A DNA stretch of 12,389 nucleotides, taken from contig SDVU01000546.1 in assembly GCA_016256075.1 (NCBI GenBank), forward strand, positions 1 through 12,389, written 5' to 3'. This stretch comes from Dictyocoela muelleri. Lineage: Eukaryota; Microsporidia. The notes below the pieces were generated by a model that was not told where the DNA came from, searched no databases, and saw only the letters and a program-made list of their open reading frames with translations. Shown one piece after another: positions 1 to 7,598 of the stretch (the first letter of the stretch is position 1; each line of letters begins with the position of its first letter). The position numbers and the translations under genes were made by a program.

Positions 1-168
1 TTAAATATATTAATTAATAATTTTAAATATATTAATTAATAATTTTAAATATATTTATTAATAATTTTAAATATATTTATTAATAATTTTAAATATATTA
101 ATTAATAATTTTAAATATATAAATTAATAATTCTAAATATATTTATTAATAATTTTAAATATATTAAT
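1..168. repeat. 22-bp AT-only tandem repeat
   Basis: About 7.6 head-to-tail copies of a 22-base unit made almost wholly of A and T, with core TAAATATATTAATTAATAA. Unit boundaries fall at about 21, 43, 65, 87, 109, 131 and 153. Copies differ at a few positions, mostly A/T swaps in the middle and one T-to-C at 133. The array runs off the left edge, so its true length is unknown. It resembles a minisatellite or intergenic spacer. No telomere-type TTAGG motif is present. Confidence 0.9.
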
Positions 169-1100
169 GCATAACCCTGTATAAATTAACAAAATCAGTA
201 TTAAAAAATGTTTTCATATATTCTATGTTTATGATAACAAAAATGATCATAAAAGTATAAAGCCTAACAAGACACGTGTGAAAACTATTTCAGAGATGAC
301 TCGTTGTGCGAATATATAAAACCTTTAGTGACCAAGAGATAAATGACCCGAAAACCTTTTTTTATTTACTAAAATTTTTATAATATTTTTTACCGGTCTG
401 ACATATCATAATCGCTACAGGGGGTCTTTTTAAAAGTATATAACTGTTTTAAACAGTTAAATAATAGTAAAATCTAAATTTTTTGTCTATCCTAGATAAT
501 CATTCTGACATCTAGTGAATGGCAGAACATAAATCAAATTATTGTATACATTGTAAAACACAATGTCTATTATCCAGTTAATAGATATTGAATAAATAAT
601 CTATTAAGTCAAATTAAATAAAAATTTACAACATTTCTAGTTTACACAAATTTTAATAATGATATGATTTTATATAAGTTTTAAAAAATTAATATTTTAA
701 ATGTGCTCTTATGTATCGGTAATTCCATTTATCAAGTAGCAATCACAACAAGATAAAAATGTTAAACGAACTGACTTGTTTCAACATGCCAAAAAAACAC
801 AATGATGTGGATTTCAATGTCGATTAGCCTTCTATAGATAAGTTGGATATAGATTCGTTTCTTTTAAAGATATTTTTACGTTATAAAATAATAATTTCGA
901 ACGCTAATTTCTGAATGCTTCTAAATTTTTGTAAATCTTTTTTATAAATTGCGAAAAATAGCATACATTTATTGCGAATTACATGTTGCTGTCGATATTA
1001 ATTTACGAGTATGTAAAAAAAAGTCTAAAAGACCTTGATTATATTTTTTTTTGTCTTTAAGAGAGTTATCGAAATGGTTATGGATATAAAACATTTTTAA
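169..1100. other. AT-rich stretch without a supported gene
   Basis: No convincing coding region. Two very short protein-like openings exist on the plus strand: 20 codons from 519 with a CxxC, and an ATG at 786 that meets a stop after 13 codons and then stays open for about 28 more. Neither can be assigned. A GGGGGTC at 420-426 could be the far end of the tentative Merlin relic described at 1100-1449, but that is weak. The rest is poly-A/T-rich spacer. Confidence 0.5.
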
Positions 1101-1449
1101 CTTTAATTAGAGTTTTTTATAACTAAGGAGACATTTACAGAAAAGGAACTTTTTATGCACGCTTTTTTTTTTGAATTTGTGTCGTAATAACCACCATCTA
1201 CTGTATATATATTAATTCTATTTTTTTGAACATTAAGGAGTAGTTGGCAATGTTGCATACCAAAATAACACCTTAACCAAAAAAAACACCCATTTTTAAT
1301 AACTTTGATATAAAAAAATTTAAACAAAAAAAATTTATTTTGAATTATTAAAGATTCCTTACATACAAAGATTACATCTTTTTTGAATTAAGAAAAACGA
1401 ATTTTTTATATATTGAATTTATCATAAATGTCAATGATCGACACCCCCC
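1100..1449 (-). pseudogene. possible decayed Merlin transposon 5' end
   Basis: Tentative. Read on the minus strand, the segment opens with a G-run at 1449-1444 followed by TGTCGATCATTGA. This can be aligned, with a two-base gap, to the GGGGGAGAT-type terminal repeat of the clear Merlin copy at 11888. An ATG at 1425 begins MINSIYKKFVF, reminiscent of the TIFETVVF start of that transposase, but stops after 17 codons. An open stretch at 1327-1103 holds cysteines, a DGGYYDTNSKKKACIK segment and a SFSVNVSLV tail. These are spaced like the zinc-binding N-terminal region of ISXO2-type transposases. No DDE region could be recognised further left. It may be a relic with stops and frameshifts, or a chance resemblance. 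Confidence 0.35.
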
Positions 1450-1514
1450 TTACCTAGAAGCTACATTATTCTTTATTAATAAATTTTAATAAAATCGATT
1501 TTTTATAAATATTA

Positions 1515-1790
1515 TGGTTGGGTTTTCCCCGGGTATCCTCGGATGCAGCTAAACAAGAAATATAAGAACTATTTTTAAAAAACGTGTATATTTAAACTTG
1601 AATTCTTATATAGTTTTAGAAACCATAAAGAAAAATCTTCCTTTATTTGAGACAATATTCGATATAATTTACCAATTATACTTCTCGGTAAATATGAACC
1701 AATCTTATTTACTGACCCTTTTACAACATAACCAATATCAAACTGTTTTAAAATAGTTAACACCTAGATGTGGATCTAACACATCCAACA
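1515..1790 (-). repeat. 3' LTR of the Ty3/gypsy element
   Basis: A 276-bp direct repeat of 5009-5284 in the same orientation. On the plus strand both copies begin TGGTTG and end CA. Long shared blocks include CAGCTAAACAAGAAATATAA and GATATAATTTAC. An open frame of about 60 codons inside this LTR is non-coding shadow. Confidence 0.93.
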
Positions 1791-2079
1791 TTCCCTGGCC
1801 AACTCTTTATTTGAGAGGCGTGTCTAACATATGATTTTCCAGATTGTAACTTTATTTCTATGTGTTAATTGTAAACTTCTTCGTTAGTACTCCTAGGTCT
1901 GAATTCATTTTCCAATCTAGATTTTTTCATCTCATTTCTTATTATAACTTTTTGATTTAGATTGAATCCTTCTATTTTTTTTGATTTGAATTCTTTACTA
2001 TAATTTAAAAATCATAAATAACTAAACTTCTATTTTCGAGAAGTAATGCATTTTCCGATGTCACTTGTGAGCTCTATGT

Positions 2080-2640
2080 ATTATGTTTATTTATAATTTT
2101 TTAAAACATTGCTTAACCTGTTTATCATGGATCCGGTACTCTTTTTAAACCCCCCGATTCTTCTTACTAATCTTTCAACTCTCCCGTTACTCTGGTGATA
2201 ATACGGTATGCTAAAGCTGAGTACTACACCTTTCATTTCACACCAAGCCTTTAATTTACTATTGTGAAATTCCTTCATATTATCAGAAATCATTTATATG
2301 AAATTGAAATTATCAAATACATTTTGAATAAATTTTATAATTTCTATAGCTTCTTTTGATTTATTAATTTCGCAAATGCAAATCTACTAAAGTAATCTAT
2401 TCCTACGATTATTTTCCGGTTTATATCGATTTCCATGATTCAAAAGCCATTATCTCACCTGGGAATTTTGTCTTAACGTAATTAGCAGTTTTAATTATCT
2501 TTTTATTAGATTGACAACAAACATCACATTTTTTAAGAATTTCATTCAGTTCTTTTTTTGAGATTTTAATGTTTTCATCATTTAATAAATTTTCGATGTT
2601 TTTCTATGAATATAGTTTTTATAAATTTCTAAAATCTAAT
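2080..2640 (-). pseudogene. integrase remnant of the LTR element
   Basis: The minus strand keeps a recognisable retroviral-type integrase. Near 2500-2570 there are pieces of the N-terminal HHCC zinc-binding module, including a CDVCCQS-like cysteine pair. At 2293-2087 lies the central catalytic-core segment, with the SDN and KEF motif and a YHQSNGRVER block typical of Ty3/gypsy integrases. It sits downstream of RNase H, which is the basis for the Ty3/gypsy call. In an intact element it would insert the cDNA into host DNA. This copy is broken and not functional. Confidence 0.88.
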
Positions 2641-2689
2641 TTACCAAACCCTCATAAAGAGGGTTATCTTCGGGCACGATACTTAAAAA

Positions 2690-3065
2690 AATTCGGCTTA
2701 GAGTATCTGCTTGCTCAAGTGTGGATCTTTTTCGATAACTAATATCGAAATCAAACTTTGAAACCCTTTCGAGCCATCTTTGAATTATAGGCGTACCGAA
2801 GTCTTTCTTTCTCTTAATCTCTTCGATAGCTTTATGATCCGATATTAAGTTGAACTTTTTGCCGATCTAATAAAACTCGAGCTTCTCCATTGCCCACAAC
2901 GCTGCAAGAGTTTCCCTATCAGAGATAGTATAAATTTTCTCAGATCCTTTTAGAACTCTTGATATATAAGCTACCGATCTTTCATTCTGTTTAAGTACGC
3001 TCCGATACTGATATTAGAAGCATCGGTTTTGTACGTGAACTTATCATTGTTGTTTGGCATATAAC
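2690..3065 (-). pseudogene. RNase H remnant of the LTR element
   Basis: Between reverse transcriptase and integrase the minus strand holds an RNase H-like region. Visible pieces include a TDAS segment near 3030, corresponding to the first catalytic aspartate region, and an ETLAALWAMEKLEFY-like segment near 2875-2920, matching the conserved glutamate helix of Ty3/gypsy RNase H. The enzyme would degrade the RNA strand during cDNA synthesis. Degraded along with the rest of the element. Confidence 0.8.
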
Positions 3066-3069
3066 GTTC

Positions 3070-3960
3070 AAGTTAGTTTAACCATTGACGATTAACTTCC
3101 TCAAACAAATTTTCGGTATTCTCAGTCCAAATCAATTTGAAACTTTTAGGTTTAATCATTTTATAGAGTGACTTCAACTTTGAGGACAAGTTTAGTATAT
3201 TTGTTCTATCATAGTTTAATAAACCAAGAAACCTTATCAATTGTTTCTTTGTAGTCGGTTTATTATATCTGAGAATGCATTCCGATCTCTTAGTCAGAGG
3301 TTCAATTTTATTTTCACTAATTTGATATCCTATAAAGTCTACCTTTGATTCAACATAGATTGACTTTTCATTATTTATTTTTAAGTTATATAAATTTAAT
3401 CTATCTTTAACCATCTTTAAATTTTCATTATGAATTTCTTTTGACTTTCCGAAAACAAGAATATCGTCAATATAAAGTTGGCAAATCTCTAATAAGCCCT
3501 CCCAATACGATCGACATGCCTCTTTAGAATATCGCAGGGCTGTTCTTAAAACCCTGAGGCATTCTTAAAAATCTATTTAGCTAATAGTTCGGATCCAAAA
3601 ATGTGGTTTTATCCCTGTCAGATTCTGAAAGTGGCACCTGCAAAAATCCATCTTCCAAGTCAATAACTGAAAAGTATTTGCCCCCATGTAATGATTTTAC
3701 AACTTCTTGAATATTCGGCAAATCAAATTGATCTAATTCTACTAATTCGTTTACTTTTCTTAAATCTAGTGTATATCTCAAATATTCACATTATTTTATG
3801 ATTAAGAACAATGGGATTTAACAAAACAGACTGGCTCTTCTCAATATATCCTCTTTTTTCATACTCAGAAATAAGCATTTTGAAATCTTTTCTTTCTTTC
3901 TATTGCGTATTGGTCGACTCCAACTTACCACCCTATTTCCATTCGTTTTAATTTGACACA
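3070..3960 (-). pseudogene. reverse transcriptase remnant of the LTR element
   Basis: The strongest coding signal in the element. At 3781-3581 the minus strand reads a fingers/palm segment with LDLRKVN, then YFSVIDLEDGFLQVPL, the first conserved aspartate block. Near 3480-3430 it reads QLYIDDILVFGKSKE, with the Y-x-DD catalytic motif. At 3414-3073 it holds the FIGYQIS block and a FLGLLNY thumb/connection block. These are textbook Ty3/gypsy reverse transcriptase motifs in the expected order. The gene is broken overall. Its product would have been part of a Pol polyprotein copying the element RNA into DNA. Confidence 0.92.
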
Positions 3961-4169
3961 CAATTGGAAATTTTTTAATCCTATTTTCTTATTAAGCGCA
4001 TAGCCTATGATTATATCAATTATCTTATATTTAATTATGTTGAAGTTACTTATGATTTCTTTATTGATATATTTGACTTTTAGTATACTGATTCGTGAGA
4101 TCTTATTGTGCTACCATTCAATAAAGTAATTAGTACTTGTGTATCTAATTTGGTTATCTTGGGACTTCT

Positions 4170-4280
4170 TAAATATTTAAATGTTTCACGAGTTATTATA
4201 TTTAATTAAGATCTCGTATCGAACAACGTATTCTTTTCAAAACCATTTATATAAATGATTCTCATATCTAAATCTCCTCT
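4170..4280 (-). pseudogene. aspartic protease remnant of the LTR element
   Basis: A short minus-strand stretch resembles the start of a retroelement aspartic protease. A few beta-strand-like residues (RIIYINGFEKNT) lead into an LFDT active-site-like motif. It sits between the zinc knuckle and reverse transcriptase, the usual place. Only this signature is recognisable, so the call rests partly on position. Confidence 0.6.
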
Positions 4281-4319
4281 AGAATTATTATTATTCGCCA
4301 TGTTATTATTATTACTCTT

Positions 4320-5008
4320 GCAATTTGTAGCAATATGGCCTCTAGTGCCTCATTTGTAACATTTATACATTTTTTGAGACGAGTTTTATAAATTATTTAT
4401 CTTCATTCTAATTTCATTTTCATCTTTACTTTTTATAACTTTAGTACTTGTTTTATTATCATTAAGTCTTTCATATTCATGTACTCTCTCTAATTTTAAT
4501 AAGTAATCACTCATTGAAAGAATATACACTCAAGAACTATAGGCGCCCTTGATCTCCTCAGTTTTGCAATAATGTCATCATGTGTGAGATCCACACTGTC
4601 CTAGTAAATTTTTAGACGTTGCAAATATTCTGACCTGGATTCTTCAATGTACCTAACCATTACCTCCAAACTTTTCCCAGATATAAAAGTTTTTAATTCA
4701 AGAACGAACGTATCTAAAGAACTTGGTAGGTTGTTTTTACTGCCTTTCTTATAATACCATTTCTGTATCGCAGCATCTGCTTGTTCTACTATCATTCAGA
4801 ATTGGTGATTATTAGTTATTTCTCAAAACCTTTACTCTGAGATAAAATGAAAATCTGTATATCAAATTCTTCCGCATTCATACCTTTATATAGTCTTCTG
4901 TTATTTCGAATTTTAGGCTGCATAACATTCGAAACATCTTGGTTTCTCGATGAATCACTTGACTGTACTTGCTGTTTTTCTACAAGTTTAAAAGAGCCCT
5001 TACCTCTT
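4320..5008 (-). pseudogene. capsid/nucleocapsid (gag) remnant of the LTR element
   Basis: The 5'-most internal region of the element on the minus strand. At 4795-4601 a hydrophilic, helix-rich segment with ADAAIQKWYYKKG and a YIEESRSEYLQRLK piece looks like a retrotransposon capsid domain. Near 4325-4370 the spacing of Cys, His and Cys residues around CYK and GHIATNCK marks a CCHC zinc knuckle of nucleocapsid type. An open plus-strand frame at 4847-5047 overlaps this region and is a shadow. The gene is broken. Confidence 0.75.
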
Positions 5009-5284
5009 TGGTTGAATTTTTTCCCGGTTATCCCCGGATTCAGCTAAACAAGAAATATAAGAACTATTTTTAAAAAGCATGTTTATATAAACTTGAATTC
5101 TTATATAGTTTAAAAAACCAATAAGAATTTGCCCGCTTTTTTTTGAGACAATATTCGATATAATTTACAATTATACTTCTCGGTAAATATTAACCAAACA
5201 TATTTACTGACCCTTTTACATCATCAACCAATATCAACTGTTTTAAAATAGTTAACACCTGGATGTGGATCTAATCATCCGACA
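5009..5284 (-). repeat. 5' LTR of the Ty3/gypsy element
   Basis: A 276-bp copy of 1515-1790 in direct orientation. In the element's own sense (minus strand) it begins TGTCGGATG and ends CAACCA. This LTR would have carried promoter and polyadenylation signals, but none can be assigned with confidence in such AT-rich sequence. Divergence from the partner LTR suggests an old insertion. Confidence 0.93.
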
Positions 5285-5710
5285 AATATAATATTTAACA
5301 TAAAAAAAATTTAAATGTAAAGATAATTATTTTTAATTTTCATTACAAATATAAAATCATATTTATTAAAATAAAAATCAAAGTAATACAAAAATAAATT
5401 TTAAACTATTGAAAGAGTTATACTAAGTAGTTTTTAAAATATGACTAATTCTTTAGACAACGATTTTTGAGTTGGATGCTTAAAATCTTCTGATATCGTA
5501 TTGTGTGAATTAAACGAACACTAGAAAGGATAAAATTCAGGATCAATCTTCATAGTGATATTACCTTGTTTTTTTCGTATTGTTTATAGATTGCATAACT
5601 ATCCAAATATTAGAAAATTAATAATTTATTCGTAAATAAATGAAAATTAATTTTTAATTTAATTACATGTTTCTTATTCTTATAAAAGAAATATAACTTT
5701 TTATATTTAT
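5285..5710. other. AT-rich spacer with a short protein-like fragment
   Basis: Mostly low-complexity A/T. On the minus strand at 5553-5434, a 39-codon frame starting MKIDPEFYPF, with one stop after its tenth codon, has a hydrophilic, protein-like composition (NSHNTISEDFKHPTQKS) and is slightly less AT-rich than its surroundings. It could be the last trace of a host or transposon gene, but it matches nothing I recognise and may be chance. Confidence 0.3.
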
Positions 5711-5790
5711 ATAAACGAAACTCGACATCCGGCGAGTTGGTGCTTACTTGCGAAAAAAATATACCAACTCGCCAGTATGGTTATTATAAT
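5711..5790 (+). repeat. left terminal inverted repeat with perfect 11-bp stem
   Basis: It contains GGCGAGTTGGT at 5731-5741 and its exact reverse complement ACCAACTCGCC at 5763-5773, separated by 21 bases that include a seven-A run. In a sequence this AT-poor in GC stems, an 11-bp GC-rich stem is striking. The same layout is partly kept in the right end. Confidence 0.65.
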
Positions 5791-5989
5791 AAAAATAATT
5801 ACTTTTACTTTATTATATTAATAATAAATTTACTTTTAATTATCTAAATTCATATTTAAACATCATTTAAGAAAAAAAAATTTTCCGGTCTGTGAATTAA
5901 CTGAATCTTTTGACAAGTTCTTAATATTTCTTTTTTTTTTAATTCTATTCTCTAACATTTTAAGTTAACGGCAGTGCTATTTATTATGT

Positions 5990-6260
5990 TTTTTTTTCTC
6001 TATAGCAGCCTTTCTTTTATTTTCGAAATTACTTACGTCAAACAAAAATTTTTAAAATCTTGAAGATGACTGTCCAGTGTTTTATCGCAAAATACACCTC
6101 TTATCCTGTATAAATATTCCTAAAAAAACATTTTATACTCCTACAACGCCATCTTTAATTCACCACAAGATATTGGCCCAGATTATACAAAAAAAACCTT
6201 CGTGAATAATAGCTTGTTTATCAGTATAGACTTTTATTTTTAAATGAAAATTGCCATTTT
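5990..6260 (-). pseudogene. possible transposase remnant inside the 5711-6410 element
   Basis: Low confidence. Reading the minus strand from about 6260, one frame gives pieces such as KVYTDKQAIIHEGFF and later KDGVVGV, NVFLGIFIQDKRCILR and NTGQSSSRF, interrupted by stops. The order of a TD motif, a G-V-V-G segment and an IFIQDK-CILR segment recalls the middle of Tc1/mariner transposases (the TDE, GVG and fieg-m---Y--IL blocks). A Merlin-like WVFGGI reading of the same segment is also possible. Its position between inverted repeats supports a transposase origin. The third acidic motif was not found. Confidence 0.3.
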
Positions 6261-6330
6261 GTAGGGCAGATAATTTAGATTTTTTTGTAAAAAAATTGGG
6301 TATCAATATTTTTACTATCAACAAATATTT

Positions 6331-6410
6331 TATAATAAACCTGCCGACGAGGTGGAATCCTTTTTTTGGCGAGTAGACTCCAACTCACGGCCGGGGTGTT
6401 AACGCTCATT
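6331..6410 (-). repeat. right terminal inverted repeat
   Basis: Partner of 5711-5790. On the plus strand it reads CCTGCCGACGAGGTGGAATC, then seven T, then GGCGAGTAGACTCCAACTCA. The outer arm CCAACTCACGG can pair imperfectly with CCGACGAGGTGG across the T-run, which preserves the hairpin layout of the left end. Confidence 0.6.
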
Positions 6411-6590
6411 GTTTTTTTATTGATTTGTATATTAATAATTAAAATAAATATGTAATTAATAAAAATTGTAAAATTATAATCTACCATCTTCAATTCTTAA
6501 ATTTAATTCTTTATAATAATTAAATTGTCAATTGAATAGTTTATTAATATATATAATGTTTTTCATATTTTTAAAATTTTATTAATAAAT

Positions 6591-6636
6591 GTCGCGCGCA
6601 AAGCACATGACATGCGAATAGAGTGCACTTTGAAAG
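6591..6636 (+). repeat. degenerate GC-rich tRNA-like repeat, copy 1
   Basis: It begins GTCGCGCGCAAAGCACATGA and continues CATGCGAATAGAG. It aligns with the start of the 9262 repeat (GTCGCGCGCGC, then a gap, then CATGCGACAGG). It aligns even better with the minus-strand copy at 7315-7275, sharing GCG-GCAAAG, then ACATGC, then AGA. It stands out sharply from the surrounding A/T and is inverted relative to that copy about 700 bases away. Confidence 0.5.
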
Positions 6637-7170
6637 GTAGAATTATAAAAAAAAAATTAATTTGAAAATTATAATTTTAAATCATTTTTAAATAATCATC
6701 ATCTGAGGTATTCTATTAAGATTTAAATAATTTAAAGATGAATTAAAAAAATAAATAATATTATATTTTTTAAGATATAATTTTTGCTCTATTCATTTTT
6801 TTAATCAAAAAAATAACAAGAAATGTATGTAAAAAAAGTTAAAAAAATAAAACCACAGTTTTTGATATTTTTTATTTAATTTAAATATTATATTGATCAA
6901 AATTTATGTATGAGCATGAAAATAAAAATCTAAACTATCTGGTTGAGAGACGAAAATATTTATAAAATCGCGGGATCGTGACTGTTTTTTCCCCTATTAT
7001 AGTTTTAGGCTGTTTTTCCCCTATTTATATATTAAAATGTTTTGTGAATTTTTTTATATCACGTTTTTTCCAATGGAGGAAAAAAACGGTCATGATGCAA
7101 ACTGTGACTTCACCATGAAAAATGTATCACAAATATGTACATGAGTGTAATTGATACAACACAATTACAT
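6637..7170. other. AT-rich stretch with a short duplicated T/C tract and hairpin
   Basis: No gene seen. An imperfect direct repeat of about 18 bases (CTGTTTTTCCCCTATT type) lies at 6982-6999 and 7010-7027. It is followed at 7061-7090 by a hairpin, CGTTTTTTCC facing GGAAAAAAACG. A further TGTAATTG/CAATTACA inverted pair lies near 7147-7170. The function of these is unknown. Confidence 0.5.
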
Positions 7171-7176
7171 TCAAGG

Positions 7177-7224
7177 CCGCTCCTCGCAAGAGTGTGCCGC
7201 TCTTCAATGCTTATTACCGCTCTT
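7177..7224. repeat. CCGCTCYT motif three times at exact 20-bp spacing
   Basis: CCGCTCCT at 7177, CCGCTCTT at 7197 and CCGCTCTT at 7217 are spaced exactly 20 bases apart, with unrelated or decayed sequence between. This could be a worn 20-bp tandem repeat, or a run of protein-binding sites. On the opposite strand the motif reads AGAGCGG. Confidence 0.6.
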
Positions 7225-7251
7225 TGCATAAAATAATATGTATATAATTAA

Positions 7252-7557
7252 TTAAAAATAAAAATTATTGTAAAATGAGTCTTCTCTTGCATGTTCGGCA
7301 CTTTGCACGCTACGATAAATAATAGGATAGTCATTTTCATTAGAGGGTGACAAATCTTTACACTTATTAATTAATTTTAATTTATGAAAAATAATCTTTT
7401 TAATAAAATAAGAGTTACGTTTTAGTTCGTAAGAATCCTTTAATAATTTAATATAAATTTTTTTATTGATTTTTTTTACATCAAATAAAAAAATAAATGT
7501 GTCTCTTTGTCTAAGGGACTCATTTCGCTTTGCAACAGTCAATTTTTGTTTTAGCAT
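7252..7557 (-). CDS. hypothetical lysine-rich open frame, 101 codons
   Basis: A clean open frame starting at ATG immediately after an in-frame stop. It encodes 101 residues rich in Lys, Ile, Phe and Asn, with charged, probably helical segments such as KKINKKIYIKLLKDSYELKR. There is no signal peptide, clear membrane segment or recognised domain. In sequence this AT-rich, stop codons are frequent, so a frame of this length is mildly unexpected by chance, which is the main argument for it. Against it, both ends overlap tRNA-like repeats (7275-7315 near its C-terminus, 7524-7598 at its start), so part of it is repeat-derived. I do not recognise the protein. It could be a chance frame. Confidence 0.22.
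   Translation of the reverse strand: MLKQKLTVAKRNESLRQRDTFIFLFDVKKINKKIYIKLLKDSYELKRNSYFIKKIIFHKLKLINKCKDLSPSNENDYPIIYRSVQSAEHAREDSFYNNFYF
7275..7315 (-). repeat. degenerate GC-rich tRNA-like repeat, copy 2
   Basis: On the minus strand it reads TAGCGTGCAAAGTGCCGAAC then ATGCAAGAGAAGAC. It shares AGCGTGC, CATGC and the following AGAG-like stretch with the 9262 repeat and with the anticodon-arm region of eukaryotic tRNA-Ala (CATGCGAGAGG). It is inverted relative to the copy at 6591. Confidence 0.5.
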
Positions 7558-7598
7558 TAACTATCTGGGTTCGAGTCTTGCCGATGCAAAAAAAAAAA
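7524..7598 (+). repeat. tRNA-derived SINE-like fragment with A-tail
   Basis: GGTTCGAGTCTTG at 7568-7580 is a near-canonical pol III B-box. A weak A-box (TTGCAACAGTCAA) lies about 35 bases upstream, and between them TTAGCAT matches the anticodon loop of tRNA-Ala(AGC). The tRNA-like part ends GCCGATGC and runs straight into eleven A residues, as retroposed tRNA-derived SINEs do. The stems do not pair well enough for a working tRNA. Confidence 0.5.

Larger units (their letters stand above)
1515..5284 (-). mobile_element. Ty3/gypsy-type LTR retrotransposon, old and broken
   Basis: A complete-length but degraded LTR element on the minus strand, about 3.8 kb. It is bounded by two 276-bp direct repeats that begin TG and end CA. 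Inside, read from the right, come remnants of a capsid region, a CCHC zinc knuckle, an aspartic protease, reverse transcriptase, RNase H and integrase. Integrase lying downstream of RNase H is the Ty3/gypsy (Metaviridae) order rather than the Ty1/copia order. A purine-rich AGGGAA lies just before the 3' LTR as a candidate polypurine tract. No clear tRNA-complementary primer site was seen after the 5' LTR. AATAT occurs beside both ends (1508-1512 and 5285-5289), offset by two bases on the left, so it is only a candidate target duplication. The coding part is broken in well over ten places. The LTRs have diverged to roughly 85-88% identity by eye, so this is a fossil. Confidence 0.93.
5711..6410. 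mobile_element. decayed DNA element with long hairpin-forming inverted ends
   Basis: The first 80 bases (5711-5790) and the reverse complement of the last 80 (6410-6331) align nearly end to end with only a few one- to three-base gaps, at roughly two-thirds identity. Shared blocks, in order, are ACAYCC, GAGTTGG, TACTYGC, a seven-A run, CCAMCTCG and GGTTATTATAA-like. Each end is a conspicuous GC-rich island that can fold on itself. The roughly 700-bp unit is far shorter than an autonomous transposon and its interior is decayed, so it is a MITE or an internally deleted DNA transposon. Family is not certain. Neither end shows an unambiguous target duplication. Confidence 0.6.

Noticed and set aside
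519-581. 20-codon plus-strand frame with CIHC (possible zinc peptide or Merlin N-terminus)
   Set aside because: Too short, no continuation after its stop, and a single CxxC is weak evidence.
786-914. Possible host gene start MPKKHNDVDFNVD
   Set aside because: A stop occurs after 13 codons and the following 28 open codons match nothing recognised.
1575-1763. 62-codon minus-strand open frame
   Set aside because: It lies inside the 3' LTR of the retroelement and has no family resemblance, so it is a non-coding shadow.
4847-5047. 66-codon plus-strand open frame
   Set aside because: It is antisense to the capsid region and runs into the 5' LTR of the retroelement, so it is best explained as a shadow.
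5434-5553. Protein-like minus-strand fragment starting MKIDPEFYPF
   Set aside because: Has an internal stop and only about 40 codons, with no recognisable family. Noted only within the spacer entry.
6275-6493. 72-codon minus-strand open frame
   Set aside because: It runs through the right inverted repeat of the 5711-6410 element into A/T spacer, with no protein-like pattern.
7177-7224. CRISPR-like array
   Set aside because: The repeated box is only 8 bases with three copies and 12-base gaps. This is far from CRISPR dimensions, and the sequence looks eukaryotic.
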